DNA of 60,000 nt from Cristatella mucedo (GCA_009760855.2 WPIO01000004.1:4032001-4092000); one strand, 5' to 3'. Shown: positions 8,349 to 39,674, counted from the first letter of the stretch. A program made the numbers and translations. Notes: generated from the sequence alone by a model not told the origin.

Positions 8349-9444
8349 ATGCTTTCTAAAAGAGATTTACAAATGGGTGGAACGTTAAACTTTGCAAGCA
8401 ATAGAAAAACAAATGTTGGAGAGACAATTGATTCATTAGAAGTTGTTAATAAACAATTTGTTGATAATAATTATCTAAGAAAAGGTTCAGAATCAGATCA
8501 GAGTATAAGTGGAAATTTATCTGCAAAATCAAAAACATATGTAAGGACATCTGATCCTGTGAATCCTTCTAACATTGCAACAAAACAATATGTTGATACA
8601 AAAGTTAGCCTATATTCTTCAAGTAATATAAGTGGAAATTTAGGTGTTAACAGATTAATAATGATAAGAAATGATCTAAATTTAAATAATTATCAACCAA
8701 ATGATTTAATCCCCAATAGAACATATGTGGTACTTAAAGTCTATAGAAGAAGAATATTACTCTAGTATCATTGCTAACACAAGATTTATTAAATGTGGTG
8801 GTAATTTAAATGTAAAAAGCGTTACAAATATTGGCTCACCATCACAAGCATTTTCTTCATCTGATAAAGGAAAATTAATTTTATCAAAACTATCTGATAT
8901 TAATATAAAAAATGTAGTGTATACTCAAATAATGATAAAAGTAGACGATATAAATAATGTAACAAATGGTGTTACTAATTATATTGATAATCTAACAAGC
9001 TATAAAGCTTCTAAATCAATTTGCTATAATAATTCATTTTTATATTTGGGACTTAATGTTTCGTATAGAGTTATGAAAGCAAATATTTCTATCACTATTA
9101 AAAAGACAAGAGAAGGATTAAAACCAGGTGATATAATTGTTAGAAACTTTTATCATAAGATTGAATATAGTAGAAATTTTATTAGTTTATTACCATATAA
9201 TGAAGATGGAGTTGTTGATAATATGATTTTATTAGAGCGTTCACCAAGGAACTTTAACATTTCAAATACTAATTCAGAAGTCACCCTCAATTTTACTATT
9301 GAATACCCAGTTTTATATAAACCGTACTTGACAGCACCAACACCTTTAGATTATATTGAGATTGGATTGGTTAAAGGTGTTTATTATTCTCCTTCAACAT
9401 CGATAGATAAAACAAATGGAGAAAAAAGATATGTTATTCCTTAA
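8349..9444 (+). pseudogene. Fibre protein 3, frameshifted
   Basis: The first frame (8,349-8,765) carries fibre shaft repeats: FASNRKTNVGETIDSLEVVNK followed by QFVDNNYL, and SDPVNPSNIATKQYVDTK. A second frame (from about 8,725 to 9,444) continues with another repeat and a knob-like beta-rich C-terminus ending TPLDYIEIGLVKGVYYSP. The frames overlap at 8,725-8,765 and join through a one-base indel near 8,727, so the gene is broken. The end motif PSP/TPLDYIEI-x-LVK also occurs in the remnant just downstream, showing tandem duplication of fibre genes. Confidence 0.75.
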
Positions 9445-9457
9445 AACTTACAATATA

Positions 9458-9718
9458 ATGAGTCTTTCATATAAAGATATTAAATTTAGTGATGATAGAA
9501 TTTTTCCTTTCGCTATATCATCTAATTTTTTTTGATAACCAATGATGGAATGTGATTATATGTTGTTAACTAATTCTATATGTGAAGAAAGGATAAAAAA
9601 ATAATAACATTCAATATTAGTTATCGTGTTTTAAGTTACGCAGGATTTAGGACACCTAGTCCTTCTGATGTTATTGAAATTAGTTTAGTTAAGAAAGTTA
9701 GAATAGTAAATATTTAGA
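9458..9718 (+). pseudogene. Remnant of a fourth fibre-cluster gene
   Basis: Two pieces. The ATG at 9,458 opens MSLSYKDIKFSDDRIFPFAI and stops after 25 residues in a T-run. Further on, about 9,608-9,718 encodes NISYRVLSYAGFRTPSPSD and an IEISLVKK end, which matches the fibre 3 C-terminus (YPVLYKPYLTAPTPLDYIEIGLVK). The middle has been lost. The first piece also matches a fragment at 15,511-15,560. It is convergent with the membrane-protein gene at 9,737. Confidence 0.6.
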
Positions 9719-9736
9719 TCCACCATTCACAAGTTG

Positions 9737-10135
9737 TTAACCCAGATTAATTTCAGTTTTTGATTCTCCTAGTACAAGCCCATCAAACTCTTCTTTTGTA
9801 ATCTCATCATCAGATAATGCGTTAGTAATCTTTGAGATAATTTGATAATTAGAACTTAAAGCATTCCTTTTACGTTTATCTATTTCTGTAAGCACACCTT
9901 CAACTGACACAAGCATTACTGATAAGGCTGAAAAGACAGTTACAGCGTGGGTAATAGATGGTAACACTTGAACATAAGTACTTGAAATAGTTACTCCTAG
10001 TGCTATTACTATATTTGTGAATTTAAGTACATATCTAGCTCTTGTTAGATTCATTAGACACGCCCTAATTTTGTTATTAAACTGAACAGTCTCTTCATAT
10101 ATTTTTACAGCGAAATCTTTTCTCAAATCTGGCAT
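9737..10135 (-). CDS. Small two-helix membrane protein (left copy)
   Basis: 132 residues from the ATG at 10,135, which is preceded by TATATAG 5 bases upstream; this decides the start over an ATG 39 bases further up. Two hydrophobic segments (about residues 40-58 and 65-90, VLKFTNIVIALGVTISSTYV and ITHAVTVFSALSVMLVSVEG) form a probable hairpin. The C-terminus is charged and helical, ending NLG. The matching gene in the right copy (53,035-53,432) has a frameshift, whereas this one reads through. The family is unknown to me; a membrane or virion-membrane role is an inference. Confidence 0.65.
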   Translation of the reverse strand: MPDLRKDFAVKIYEETVQFNNKIRACLMNLTRARYVLKFTNIVIALGVTISSTYVQVLPSITHAVTVFSALSVMLVSVEGVLTEIDKRKRNALSSNYQIISKITNALSDDEITKEEFDGLVLGESKTEINLG

Positions 10136-10161
10136 TTTTCTATATATTTGTAAATATTTTT

Positions 10162-10550
10162 TTAAATCCACCAATCCATAGTCTCCTCAATACACTCTTC
10201 TGGAGGTTCAAATTCTTTTCCTTGATCTATTTCTTTTTTTATTTGTTTTGTTAGTTCTATTTTTTTAGAGTAAGCTTCTGATTTAATTGTATTTATTTTT
10301 TCTATTTTTAAGTCATTGAGAAACTCTTCAAAGATTGATCCATCCCTAACCTTAGTGAATATGTTTGCAATCTCTGGTTCAGAGTGATTGATTCTTAAGC
10401 CTTGTATTCAATAACTAGTTTAACAGCGTTTAGTAATGTTGATCTAATGTCTTCAATTCTACCCATAGGATATGAACAAATCTTAAAATTTGAATGTTGT
10501 TGACCTTGAACTTCATTAAGGAAATCCCTACTCCTTGTTTTAATACCCAT
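10162..10550 (-). pseudogene. Small charged protein (left copy), frameshifted
   Basis: The ATG at 10,550 is preceded by TATATAG 3 bases upstream. The frame encodes MGIKTRSRDFLNEVQGQQHS and, after about 50 codons (IEYKA), meets a stop caused by one missing base near 10,404 relative to the right copy. The later frame continues with the same protein (GSIFEEFL, EIDQGKEFEPPEE) to a stop at 10,162. The protein is charged and helical with no recognised motif. The right-copy partner is 52,610-52,999, which has a different lesion (start codon lost). Confidence 0.7.
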
Positions 10551-10587
10551 TTCTATATAATGTTTATTTTTGTTTTATTTAAATTAA

Positions 10588-11052
10588 TTATGCTTCTAGA
10601 GCTGCAGCAGTTGCCTTTTGTCTTGGGCTAACACCATCAGTTAGATCAGGAAGAATCGCATAACACTCGTCTTTAACGATTCCAGAGATGTCTGGTTTAA
10701 CTCCTGAAACTCCTGAAATAACAGTTGAGAGTGTTGGAAGTTGAGATGCAATCCATGTTGTATAGCTAGAGATCTCAGAAGGATCGTCAAGAAGTGCGTC
10801 TACTTTAGACCTAACAGTAGATTCAAGATTTGCTGTTACATCAGTTAAGCCTGCAGTTATGATTTTTTGAGCTTCGATATCACATTCATCGAGATAGAAT
10901 TTCTTAACCGAATTGTCAGTCATAACTGAAATATCTGAATCAAGTGTTTGCTGGTCGTATGCAGTCATCCTTGACCTAACAAGATAATCAACGTAAGACT
11001 TAAGGAGAGTAGCACTAGTGGCAAGATTGGGATCGGTAACGTCGTTCTGCAT
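10588..11052 (-). CDS. Small conserved protein of the PolB-linked block, 154 residues (left copy)
   Basis: The intact version of a protein whose right-copy partner (52,099-52,572) has a stop codon. TATATAG lies 4 bases upstream of the ATG. The sequence is helical, acidic and Ser/Thr-rich with no Cys pairs or transmembrane segment; it ends AAALEA. Base composition is less AT-biased than its neighbours (more C and G at third positions), which may mean strong expression or stronger constraint. The nucleotide match to the right copy is very high. The function is unknown to me; the strong conservation and promoter suggest an abundant structural protein. Confidence 0.7.
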   Translation of the reverse strand: MQNDVTDPNLATSATLLKSYVDYLVRSRMTAYDQQTLDSDISVMTDNSVKKFYLDECDIEAQKIITAGLTDVTANLESTVRSKVDALLDDPSEISSYTTWIASQLPTLSTVISGVSGVKPDISGIVKDECYAILPDLTDGVSPRQKATAAALEA

Positions 11053-11084
11053 TTCCTATATAAAAAAAAGAAAATTAAAAGTGA

Positions 11085-11342
11085 TTAGTTTTTTGTTTTT
11101 ACATCATCAAATATTTGATGAAATTTATCAAATGCTGTAGTATATTTGTTTTCTTTCTTTTTCATTTTATCATATGCATCACAAACATCTGAAAGAACCC
11201 AAATTTTTGGTGCAGGTAGTTTAAACATATGCTTATAAAGATCTGAAGGAATATATGGGGTATCATCTTCAAAACCACAAAACGTTTTTGCAATTCTTAC
11301 ACCATATTCCCAACAAAGAATTCTTGAAACTTCCTGATCCAT
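11085..11342 (-). CDS. SRIL-family small protein, member E (left copy)
   Basis: 85 residues beginning MDQEVSRILCWEYGVRIAKT, then FCGF, IPSDLYKHMFKLP and LSDVCDAYDKM. It belongs to the tandem family described under the right copy: a SRIL-x-C start, a central (I)P-x-DLYK, and a C-terminal L-x-D/E-ICDA-x-D helix. A TATATAG motif with a slightly longer gap precedes the ATG. It is nearly identical to 51,800-52,057. Function unknown; a helical domain of one fold is likely because the family keeps the same spacing. Confidence 0.72.
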   Translation of the reverse strand: MDQEVSRILCWEYGVRIAKTFCGFEDDTPYIPSDLYKHMFKLPAPKIWVLSDVCDAYDKMKKKENKYTTAFDKFHQIFDDVKTKN

Positions 11343-11364
11343 CTCCCTATATAAGGTTTAAGAA

Positions 11365-11633
11365 TTTTTAATAGAATCTATTTTTTTATTCTCATATATT
11401 TTTCTAGCCTCATCTAATTTAACTACAGATTTATCAATACTTTCATACTGATTAGCAATATAAAAAAGCGTGTCAATAAATAACGGGTCTACTTTTTTTT
11501 AAAGTTGATAGGATTTGCATTTAAATTCATATTTTGGTCCACAAACCCCTAATAGTCTCGAACAAATTAAAAATATACTATTACACGTGCCATAATTTCC
11601 AAGAACCTTTTCAAACTTTTCATCAAAATCCAT
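11365..11633 (-). pseudogene. SRIL-family small protein, member D (left copy), degraded
   Basis: The ATG at 11,633 has TATATAG 4 bases upstream and opens MDFDEKFEKVLGN, matching the intact right-copy gene 51,503-51,760. Several stops and indels follow (a stop after KCKSYQL; a frame change near DTLF). The end (SIDKS, then DEARKIYE-like) is still recognisable. It is the more decayed partner of the pair. Confidence 0.75.
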
Positions 11634-11667
11634 TTCCTATATAATATTTAGGAATTGTTTAATATAA

Positions 11668-11943
11668 CTAATTAATTTGTACTCTTTGTTTTGTTTTTGG
11701 GGTATTTGATTTCTTTGCAGCTTCTTCAAGCATTTCATTTATCTTACCTCTACATTCCATTAGTTTATCAGAAGCTTCACAAATCTCTATAAGAACACTA
11801 ACAAACGAACTCTCTAAATCTGGAATAAGTTTATCGAGAGAGTGTCTAACTATACGTTGATCATTACCTTTAAGTTTTTGAAGACAGATCTTTACAGCCA
11901 TATCTCTGGATTGTTCACAGCTTAGAATTCTCGAGACGTCCAT
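11668..11943 (-). CDS. SRIL-family small protein, member A (left copy)
   Basis: 91 residues beginning MDVSRILSCEQSRDMAVKIC, with LDKLIPDLESSF and VLIEICEASDKLMECRGKI. It is almost identical to 50,537-50,812 in the right copy. TATATAG lies 2 bases before the ATG. The C-terminal tail is basic (KTKQRVQIN). The SRIL-x-C start and ICEASDK helix place it in the tandem family. No named family recognised. Confidence 0.75.
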   Translation of the reverse strand: MDVSRILSCEQSRDMAVKICLQKLKGNDQRIVRHSLDKLIPDLESSFVSVLIEICEASDKLMECRGKINEMLEEAAKKSNTPKTKQRVQIN

Positions 11944-11964
11944 TTCTATATAAGTATATATTTT

Positions 11965-12201
11965 TTATAATTCATTTTCTTCATTTACATAATCACTTCT
12001 AAATGGTGGTATATCATCAGCTTCAGTGTAAAAAGTAAAGTCATCTTCAGCAGACTCAAACCCAGATTCGGATTCGGATTCGGATTCAGGTATACAATCA
12101 GGGTCTTCGGATTCTGTATCTGATATTGACTCAGTATCTGAAATATTTATATCCATAGAGCTTTCTTCAACTTTTAAAAACTCTGGATTTTCGTTTTCCA
12201 T
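11965..12201 (-). CDS. Acidic Ser/Glu-repeat protein (left copy)
   Basis: The start is set at 12,201 because TATAATA/TATAG-like sequence sits directly before this ATG; a longer frame upstream only reads the end of PolB out of frame. The 78-residue protein is very acidic: ISDTESISDTESEDPD, then an ESESESES run encoded by a GAATCC-type hexanucleotide repeat (about 12,068-12,090), and an aromatic-acidic end. It is disordered by composition and has many CK2-like sites. It may mimic DNA or bind basic proteins; that is inference. The right-copy partner is frameshifted inside the repeat. Confidence 0.7.
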   Translation of the reverse strand: MENENPEFLKVEESSMDINISDTESISDTESEDPDCIPESESESESGFESAEDDFTFYTEADDIPPFRSDYVNEENEL

Positions 12202-12227
12202 TTCTATAATAATGAAATTATTTTTGT

Positions 12228-15200
12228 TAAATACATTTATAACATCGACCTGGATTAGTACCTTCAATTAAAGCTTTTTCAATCTTTAATGCCCATAAGC
12301 ATAACTACAACGACCACAATCTAGCCAGTAACGTTTTGATTCAAATGGTGATAGTGCAACTTTTTCCATCTCATTAGTAAATAGTTCGTATTTATCTTGA
12401 GATATTTTATGAAACTTTCTAATTTGACTTTCACCAAACTTCTCATTTTGTTTACCTTTAAAAATTTCTATAATTTCAGTTAAACAACTAACAAATGTGT
12501 CATGCCCCATAGTTTTAGTTAAAACTGCTTTTGTTACTCCTTTTGCGGCAGCTTTTCTTTCAGAATCAACGATACTTACAGAGTATAGTTTTGGTCTTAA
12601 AGCGCAAACTTCTGAAATTACTTTTCCTTCTGCCTCATCCTTAAATTTTCCGATTGTATCATCATCAAAATAATCAGGCATTGCTTTCATATCATCGTAA
12701 AGATTAGGTGCTTCAACGTTCATAATTAAAGAATTAGTGTCAGTATAGATTAAACTAACCTTGTCTCCATATTTCTGTTTTATAACATCTTAATAAAACT
12801 TTTGCATGTGTAACTTTGATAAATCTAGAATTGCACTACCGATGAATATTGGCTTATTTAATTTTGTTTTCGATTGATTCATTTGAAAGATTGTCAAATA
12901 TTCTCCAAAGTCTCTAAAGTTGACCATATTTGGATCTCTTATTCGTTTATTGAATTTCCTTTTTCCTGCTTCATCAATAGTACTAACTAAATAAGTTTTA
13001 ACTCTTTTTTCAACATCTTCACATGTTTTACCATAGAATGAATTCATTATAAGTTTCCAAAGGTTTCTTAAAAACTTTTTATTTGAATTTAATGCTTTCA
13101 TTTCAGCACACATTTCAATATAAGGTCTAAGCCATCTTGATTGATTAAACTTGAAAACTTTCTTTACATCACAAACCATTCCGTGTGTTAAACAGAACTT
13201 TAAATATCTATAATGAAGAAGATAATCCTTTTTTGGATTAAAGTCACATATTAATTTTGGAATATTGCTTGCTCCTGTTTTGAACTTATTTTGAAAACTT
13301 GAATATTCACTACAATTAACAACTCTATTGGAAGCACATAGTGGATATTCATTGTGTAAATCATGGTAATACTCTTTAGTTTTTGGATCGTACTCAATAT
13401 CAACAACAAAGAAGTAACCAGTATCTGATTCATCCTCTAACTTAAGAATTCTATCAATATCCCACCCTTCATTTGAAATTTCAATAATGTTCCCTTGTGG
13501 AAGAAGCTCCATCATTGCTGTAGGATAAAGACTTGTTGCGTCTTGGTAAGTTATCCATGTTATTGGTTTATCCTTATCATAATCAGGAACTAAAGGATTA
13601 TTTGCCTTAACAAGTCTACTGCTTACCTGACATATTCCTCCACGAATAGATTTTTTTAACATGTCATAATTCTCTCTATCAGATAATAACTCAATCTTTA
13701 CTCCTGAAAACCAGAATACTGCATTCCATGAGAAGTTTGGTGTTGTTACAAAGTTTTCTGGATCTAATTTTAGTTTTGATACCAATCCCTTTCTAAAACT
13801 TTCGAAACAATCAGCAAGCAATAAAACGTCTGTTTGAAGATATGAATTATGATATTCTAACATATTTTTACAATCAAACTCTTTCCAAACATCAGTTGCT
13901 TTTTCATAACTTTCATCGGATATACCAGTCATGCAAACACTTGAATAAAAATCATCTTTACTAGGAAGAGATGAAGTGAAAAACTTCTCAAAAGAATCCA
14001 TGAACTCGTAAGGATATTCTTCTTTAGTTGCTAGCATATTAAGGTTTTTATTTGGATAAAGTTCACTTAAAACTTTGTTAGATATTGGAAAACAATCAAT
14101 AGTTTTACCCATTGTTGACGCTATAAAATTTAATGAACCTAGCATAAATTGAGCACTATCCTTAAGAACAATATCTTTAACCCTTAACATCATATACTTC
14201 TCAAGATTATTAGCTATTGGTTGTGCTTCAACACTAAAATTTTCAAGAGCTTTAACAATTATGTGTGAGTCATACCCTCTAAAGTTGTGAAATATAACCG
14301 GAAGTTGCCATCTTCTAAAGTTAATTCCAGCTTTTAAGTTGCAAATATGGTGCGCTGGGCCTCTATATTTATTTGTTAGATGGCAGTGATCGTGGACTTT
14401 TCTCAAATCACTTACTTTTGAATTGAATGGTTCTTTACACATCCAACAGAATAAAGCATTTTCATATTCATCATATTCACTTTCAGTTAAACTATCCATT
14501 TTACTTCTCCAACATGTTCAATTAATGTGCTTTTCAAAAAATCTGATAACTCAAATAATCTTCGTAGAAACTTAACAACACAATCAGATCCAACATTAAT
14601 AAACCTACCAAAAACTTCCCCCTTCCAATCAACTATAATAAAAGCAGCTGAACATGGTGTATGTATTGAAGAATTTTCTTGTTTTTCAATTATACACTCA
14701 AAATCTGCATAACAAACGTATGGGCATGTATTAAGATTTTTGAAAGAATCACATAATGAATTAAAATTACTAATCAACATATAATGTTCTTTTTTACCTT
14801 TAACAACTAGCAAAAGATTTACATGTCTACCTTCTTTTTCATCTGATTTTCTTACAACTCTCAGTGGTGAAACCCTTGATTCTTTATACCCACATGAATA
14901 AACATTTATATTAACATTCATTGCTTTCTCTAATTTATTAACGTCTTTAACCATTAAGGGCCATTCAATCTCATTAAGAAGATTATAGTGATTATTAGCT
15001 AATATTGTTTTTAAGTCGTTTATTTTCCACTTACGGAATTAGTTCCTACAGAAAGCATTACTTTTTCATATATTGAGTTAGATGATTCACTATCCATCGT
15101 TAACATTGATTTTGATTGTGCTCCTTTTTTTCTATGTCTCCATTATTAAACATTCTCATGTCGAATGATATTTTAAAATGAACTCTAACAAACCTCCATG

Positions 15201-15462
15201 AACTTCTAACTTTGTTAAGTAATTTATTTGCTTGATACCTAAGAGACTCTTTAAGTGATTCAAAGTCTGCATATGTTCTTTTTGTTTTATAAGAAAAAGT
15301 TAAAGTATTCCCATTAGCAGAAACAACAGGTTCTATGAAACCAACTTTGTTTAGTCTTCCTTTTCTTCCAACGTATCTTCTACTAGATGGTTTGAAATCA
15401 ATGTTCATTAACCTTCTAGATTCAAAAGAGAAAGAATTTCTTTGACCTACTCGAGAAGACAT
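12228..15462 (-). pseudogene. Protein-primed family B DNA polymerase (left copy), broken
   Basis: Starts at 15,462 with TATATAG 4 bases upstream and runs to about 12,228. Pieces: the N-terminal region (15,462-15,100), a damaged gap, then exonuclease motifs YADFEC (about 14,700), NFRGYDSH (about 14,275) and YLQTDVLLLAD (about 13,830). The HNH-like zinc knuckle CWMC ... HDHCH typical of Polinton PolB lies between Exo I and Exo II. Polymerase motif A is DATSLYP (about 13,530), motif B NSFYGK (about 13,040), motif C YTDTNS (about 12,740) where the second Asp is Asn. Frameshifts or stops occur near 14,490, 12,785 and 12,290, and about 100 residues present in the right copy are missing near 15,000. 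It copied the viral genome from a protein primer; this copy is inactive. Confidence 0.92.
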
Positions 15463-15510
15463 TTGCTATATAAGGTAAAAATATTTATGCTAATTGATGT
15501 TGATTTGAAT

Positions 15511-15666
15511 TTAGTAATGATAGAACTTTTCCCTTTGCGATATCGGGTAATTTTTTGACAACCGATGGTGGAACCGGGGTTGGCGAAAAATTAGACGATG
15601 TCGTAAAGGGGAAAATTCCTATCATCACACCGAAAGAAATGGCTGATAGCCATCGCTGGGAATTTA
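15511..15666 (+). pseudogene. Open fragment sharing its start with the fibre-cluster remnant
   Basis: A 51-codon frame without Met encodes FSNDRTFPFAISGNFLTTD and continues through EKLDDVVKGKIPIITPKEM to a TAA at about 15,664-15,666. Its first 17 codons match the piece at 9,473-9,525. The later part faintly recalls the end of a BRCT repeat (hydrophobic strand, G-x-KL, IPIIT), but the domain is too short to call. It marks the edge between viral and host sequence; which side it belongs to is unclear. Confidence 0.35.
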
Positions 15667-18245
15667 TGAAATAAGGGATGCCATCCCGAAAAACTGTAAT
15701 AACGGTAAGTTGTTGTTTTGATTCGATAATGTGATCGTACTCGAAACTCGCTGCTGTAGGTTAATTAAATTGCCGGCTGGACTACTACAGAAGTCCTCAG
15801 TTACTAGCGGTGAGTGCCTGGTGTATGTCGACAGGCTATGAGTCAGGACTAGAGTAGCTTTAGCCCCAACCCCGGTAGATCTTAATGATAATAACTATAA
15901 ATTGTCTGTATAGCACCCTAAAGGAACTTAATATATATCCATGATCTTTAAAACTCGCTGCAAGTTAATCGATGACTTACGAGTTAAAGACATGCCGAGT
16001 ATCTACCATTCAAAAACCAAAAGAACAAGTATCACGCCTATGCCAGCATGCTAAAGCAAACAAGAAGTCGCTCGTGGCCATTAGCTAATAGGACCTCTTG
16101 TTAGTTACCTGTGCTGTATCACTCACAGGTACGCACGTAGTAACAAAGCAACTTAACTCTTGCGAATGGAAAGCTGACCAGAACGGACGCATCTTGCGAA
16201 TGGAAAGCTGACACTTAAATGCTGCATGGTTGTGGCAGGTAGGGACCGTAGCCGTAAAGGAGTTTCAGACTTTCGGTGCATATGAGCTGATGAAGGCTCA
16301 ATCGTCAGAAGATTTCATATTAGTGCAGGAAACGGCGAGCCGGGTAGAAGCCGAAGAATGTGCGAGAGTACACTGGAAAAGCGAGGTTGGAATGATAGGC
16401 TGGTGCAAGTAAGTAAAGCGGCATGTAAGCCAAACAGGGGTTCTTTAAAACGATTCAATGATTAATAGCGAAGCTCAGACAGAATTGCTGGGATGTGCCA
16501 TCTGATGTGCCGCTGAAAGGTCAGGCGTGCTGATGAGATTTGCAACAATTGCAAAGATTATGGGTATTGACCACGAATCGTAAATAAAGGAAATTTAAGT
16601 AATCTGGACGAGACGTCACACACGTATGAACCAGTTTGGCTTTCGTACTCTTGTCTCCGTAGGTCCTGATTTTGGCGACGTTCCTCTCCAAAAGTAAGCC
16701 AACTTGACGGGTTGAAATGTATGCATCTAATTGCAGGTCGTTTTAATCAGTACTCGGACATTACGGGCAGACCTCACGAGAGTGATTCATGATCAATCAT
16801 TTTAAGGGTGAGATCTTCAAACTTTGAGGTGACACCAGCTTCGCCGATTAATATAAGGGTGGTCTTCGTTATGCTCTTAGGGCAAAATACCGCTAAGAAA
16901 TACACATTCCCGAATAGTAACTTTTAATGAGTGAAACAAAGCACCAAGCAGTAGACCGGAGAGCGTGAGTGTACGTGTGCGTTCGCAAGGGCGCCCGTAC
17001 GTGCGTGCGTGTGCGTATGTGTCTTTATCATTCGTAAGCTTGAGAAAGAGTTGGCTTTAGTTAAAACGCTTCAGCCTCCAGTTCCCTCCTGGTGGTCCTT
17101 AGTCACGCCTTGGTGGTTACTAAACTCCAAATGAGCGGCTAGCACGCTCATGGTGTGAGCCTAGAAGCTTTTTCAGACAAATAGACGTTAGCTCGACGCA
17201 AAGATTCGTTTTTCCAGAGGAAGCGACGACTTTTTATTTGACTTAGTATGCTAAAAAAGGCTTTCGGGCTCAGGCGCCAGGCCAGTGGCGCACGTGGGAA
17301 GCGAAAGTTTACGGAAGAGGGTCATATTTTTTTTCTGTAGCTGCCATCCTTCGTTTAGATGCGTGTGTTCGTTAGAAGAGTTTCGTCTTTTTAGACCGGT
17401 CTAAAGTGGCCCACCAGACTTCTCAATTCCAGATCTCTTAAAAATGGGATTGACAGTTATTTTTTAGGCATATCTAAAACGGCATGTTTAATTTGTCTTT
17501 GCTTCTCCATGCTTTCCAGAAATGGGACTTTTTTTGACAGTAGTCTCGAGATTCCACTGCTCAAAGACCTTAAGGTTCAGTTTCAAGATTCTCACCTGAC
17601 TACCAATTTTTTTTAGATGGGTTTGAAAGGTCGCCGGTTCTTTAGACAAGGCTCTACCAATCTCTATTTTTGACAAGGTCTGCAGATGCTTCAACGAGCT
17701 TCAGACTTGTTCAATATGGGAAAGGGAAGGCGCGCCCATTATAGAGAGCCTAAACAGCTCTTCTCATATGCCATGCTCTCGGCTTGTGGATTCAGAGCAA
17801 GTTTCCTGATGAGGCTGTCAATGCTAAACAGAGGTTGCCAAACTATGATCAGGGGGTAAATAGACTTGTGTGATGCTGAAACTTTGGAGTGCAGCTTCAG
17901 AATTTGATCTCCTATTAGGTACACAAGAGCTGGAGAGGCATTAATAATCACAACAATTAAAAATTTGAGTATCGTTCTTATAGAACTAAATCTCATGCTA
18001 GGCATTTATTTAATACGCAGGAAATGAGGCATGTGGAGTAGTTTGTGAAAAAAAATGAAAATTTCAGAAATCCTCAAGGCATCTTGTACAAAAGATACTT
18101 CCGAAACGATCTCTTTGAGCTGACTGAAGCTTTCTTAGAGCACTTCGGCGAAAAAGTTTACTCTATATATGAACCGTTTAACGGCTAAAATTGCACCGTG
18201 CGGAAAACTGGTGGCACTGCATGGGACAGTACGGTAGATTCCTTT
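15667..18245. other. Host DNA, no gene recognised
   Basis: About 2.6 kb of mixed-composition sequence. I see no conserved protein, tRNA or rRNA signal. It contains one direct repeat (16,159-16,212) and a GT-rich alternating purine-pyrimidine stretch (about 16,970-17,020). Confidence 0.5.
16159..16212. repeat. Direct repeat, 20-base unit at 34-base period
   Basis: The 20-base unit CTTGCGAATGGAAAGCTGAC occurs at 16,159 and again at 16,193, with 14 bases between. Only two units are present. Confidence 0.8.
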
Positions 18246-18332
18246 TGCAGCAAATGTAAAGCGCCTAGAGAGAGATTGAGTTCTCTGAGGGCGGTTTATC
18301 AAGTGCATTATTATTATCATTATTATATATTA
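18246..18332 (+). mobile_element. L2/CR1-type LINE, 3' tail only
   Basis: Contains the window's recurrent LINE 3' end: AAATGTAAAGCGCCTAGAG, AGATTGAGTTCTCTGAGGGC and TTTATCAAGTGCA, followed by an ATTATT-type tail. No coding part remains. 5'-truncated insertion. Confidence 0.75.
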
Positions 18333-18586
18333 ATTATCTCCACAGAAAAGGTTTCTGCAATGTCCGCGACTATGAACTTAGAGCTTAGCCGTTGCCTATG
18401 AACGAGTGGCGCTTTTGAAATAGCCGCAATGTGAGCAGCACGGCACGTCGGGGTATGTATGCTAATGTGTCGCTGCGCCACATTTATGGCGTATGAGCAG
18501 CGCGATATTTATGCAACTCAATTTACGTATCCATTCCAGCTTGGCCAGCATCCGACGCGAGAACACGGCCGCAGTAGCTCTCTCCC

Positions 18587-38988
<20,402 letters not shown>

Positions 38989-39256
38989 TGGTGCCACGGC
39001 CTCCTCAGCACAGCAGCAGCAGCATGAAGCCAGTCTAAGAGAGACTGGTCAGTGATCTTCAGCCACTGCCATGCACCACCCTCAGAAGTGGCATCTGAAT
39101 GACAATGATCGTGTCCCGGACCGAGTCCCCCCACCAGTGCCACCGTGCTGCCTCGACAGCTGGATTGTGCCACCTGCCCACAGAACGACAGAGCCTTTCG
39201 GTCACTATCCGGTGGGCGGTCTTGCAATCAGAAGCTGCTGGCCTTAATATAATCAA
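38989..39256. other. 3' flank of the Patched-domain gene
   Basis: CAG/GCA-rich stretch (about 39,005-39,025), no AATAAA within the first 250 bases except an AATAAAGGA that belongs to the following SINE near 39,330. Confidence 0.35.
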
Positions 39257-39420
39257 ATTTGCTGATTTAACAGCCTCGTTTTTACAATGGCAAAAGAGCT
39301 ATAACAGCTATCACCACCACTTGCAGTTGGCAATAAAGGATCGCCTACTTCAAGATTTGAACTCGTGACCTCGGTCGTGAAGAGCAAGCGCCTTACCACC
39401 TTGGCTATCACGGTCCAGGC
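39257..39420 (-). repeat. tRNA-like SINE copy
   Basis: Plus read: TTGCTGATTTAACAGCCTCG, AACAGCTATCACCACCACTT, GCAATAAAGGATCGCCTAC, GATTTGAACTCGTGACCTCG, CTTGGCTATCACGG. Just downstream of the PTCHD-like gene. Confidence 0.78.
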
Positions 39421-39674
39421 CTTGAACGCTGGTCAATAACCAAAGCAAGCCCATGGGTCGGGCCTCCAGCTCTGTGTGTCTGTGCAGGCCAGACAAGGGT
39501 CGTGGCTGCTAGCTACGGTCGGCTCACCAAAAAAAAACAACTAACAAGCCATGGATCACGAAGCCGGTGGCTGTTCGTACACTGTGCTGCTTGCCAGTGG
39601 GGAGGGTCGGCAGGGTGGGGGAGAGAAAGGGAGAGAGGGCTGAGGGAAGGGCATGATGAGGTCACGACACGCCC

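Larger units (their letters stand above)
1..15530 (-). mobile_element. Left Polinton/Maverick (adintovirus-like) provirus, decayed, cut by window edge
   Basis: An AT-rich, intronless, densely coding block carrying the Polinton hallmark set: PolB with its internal HNH-like zinc knuckle, FtsK/HerA-type packaging ATPase, adenain-type cysteine protease, MCP remnant, PLA2-containing minor capsid protein and phage-type fibre genes. Most genes run on the minus strand; the fibre cluster, protease block and HNH gene run on plus. The right boundary is set by the loss of AT-rich coding sequence just past the PolB start. I found no terminal inverted repeat, and the left end is outside the window. Many genes carry frameshifts or stops, so it is an old endogenous copy. 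Confidence 0.9.

Noticed and set aside
16290-16420. Possible self-cleaving ribozyme or group II intron (CTGATGA and GTGCGAGAG strings)
   Set aside because: The required partner sequences (GAAA box, domain V) are absent, so the strings are chance.
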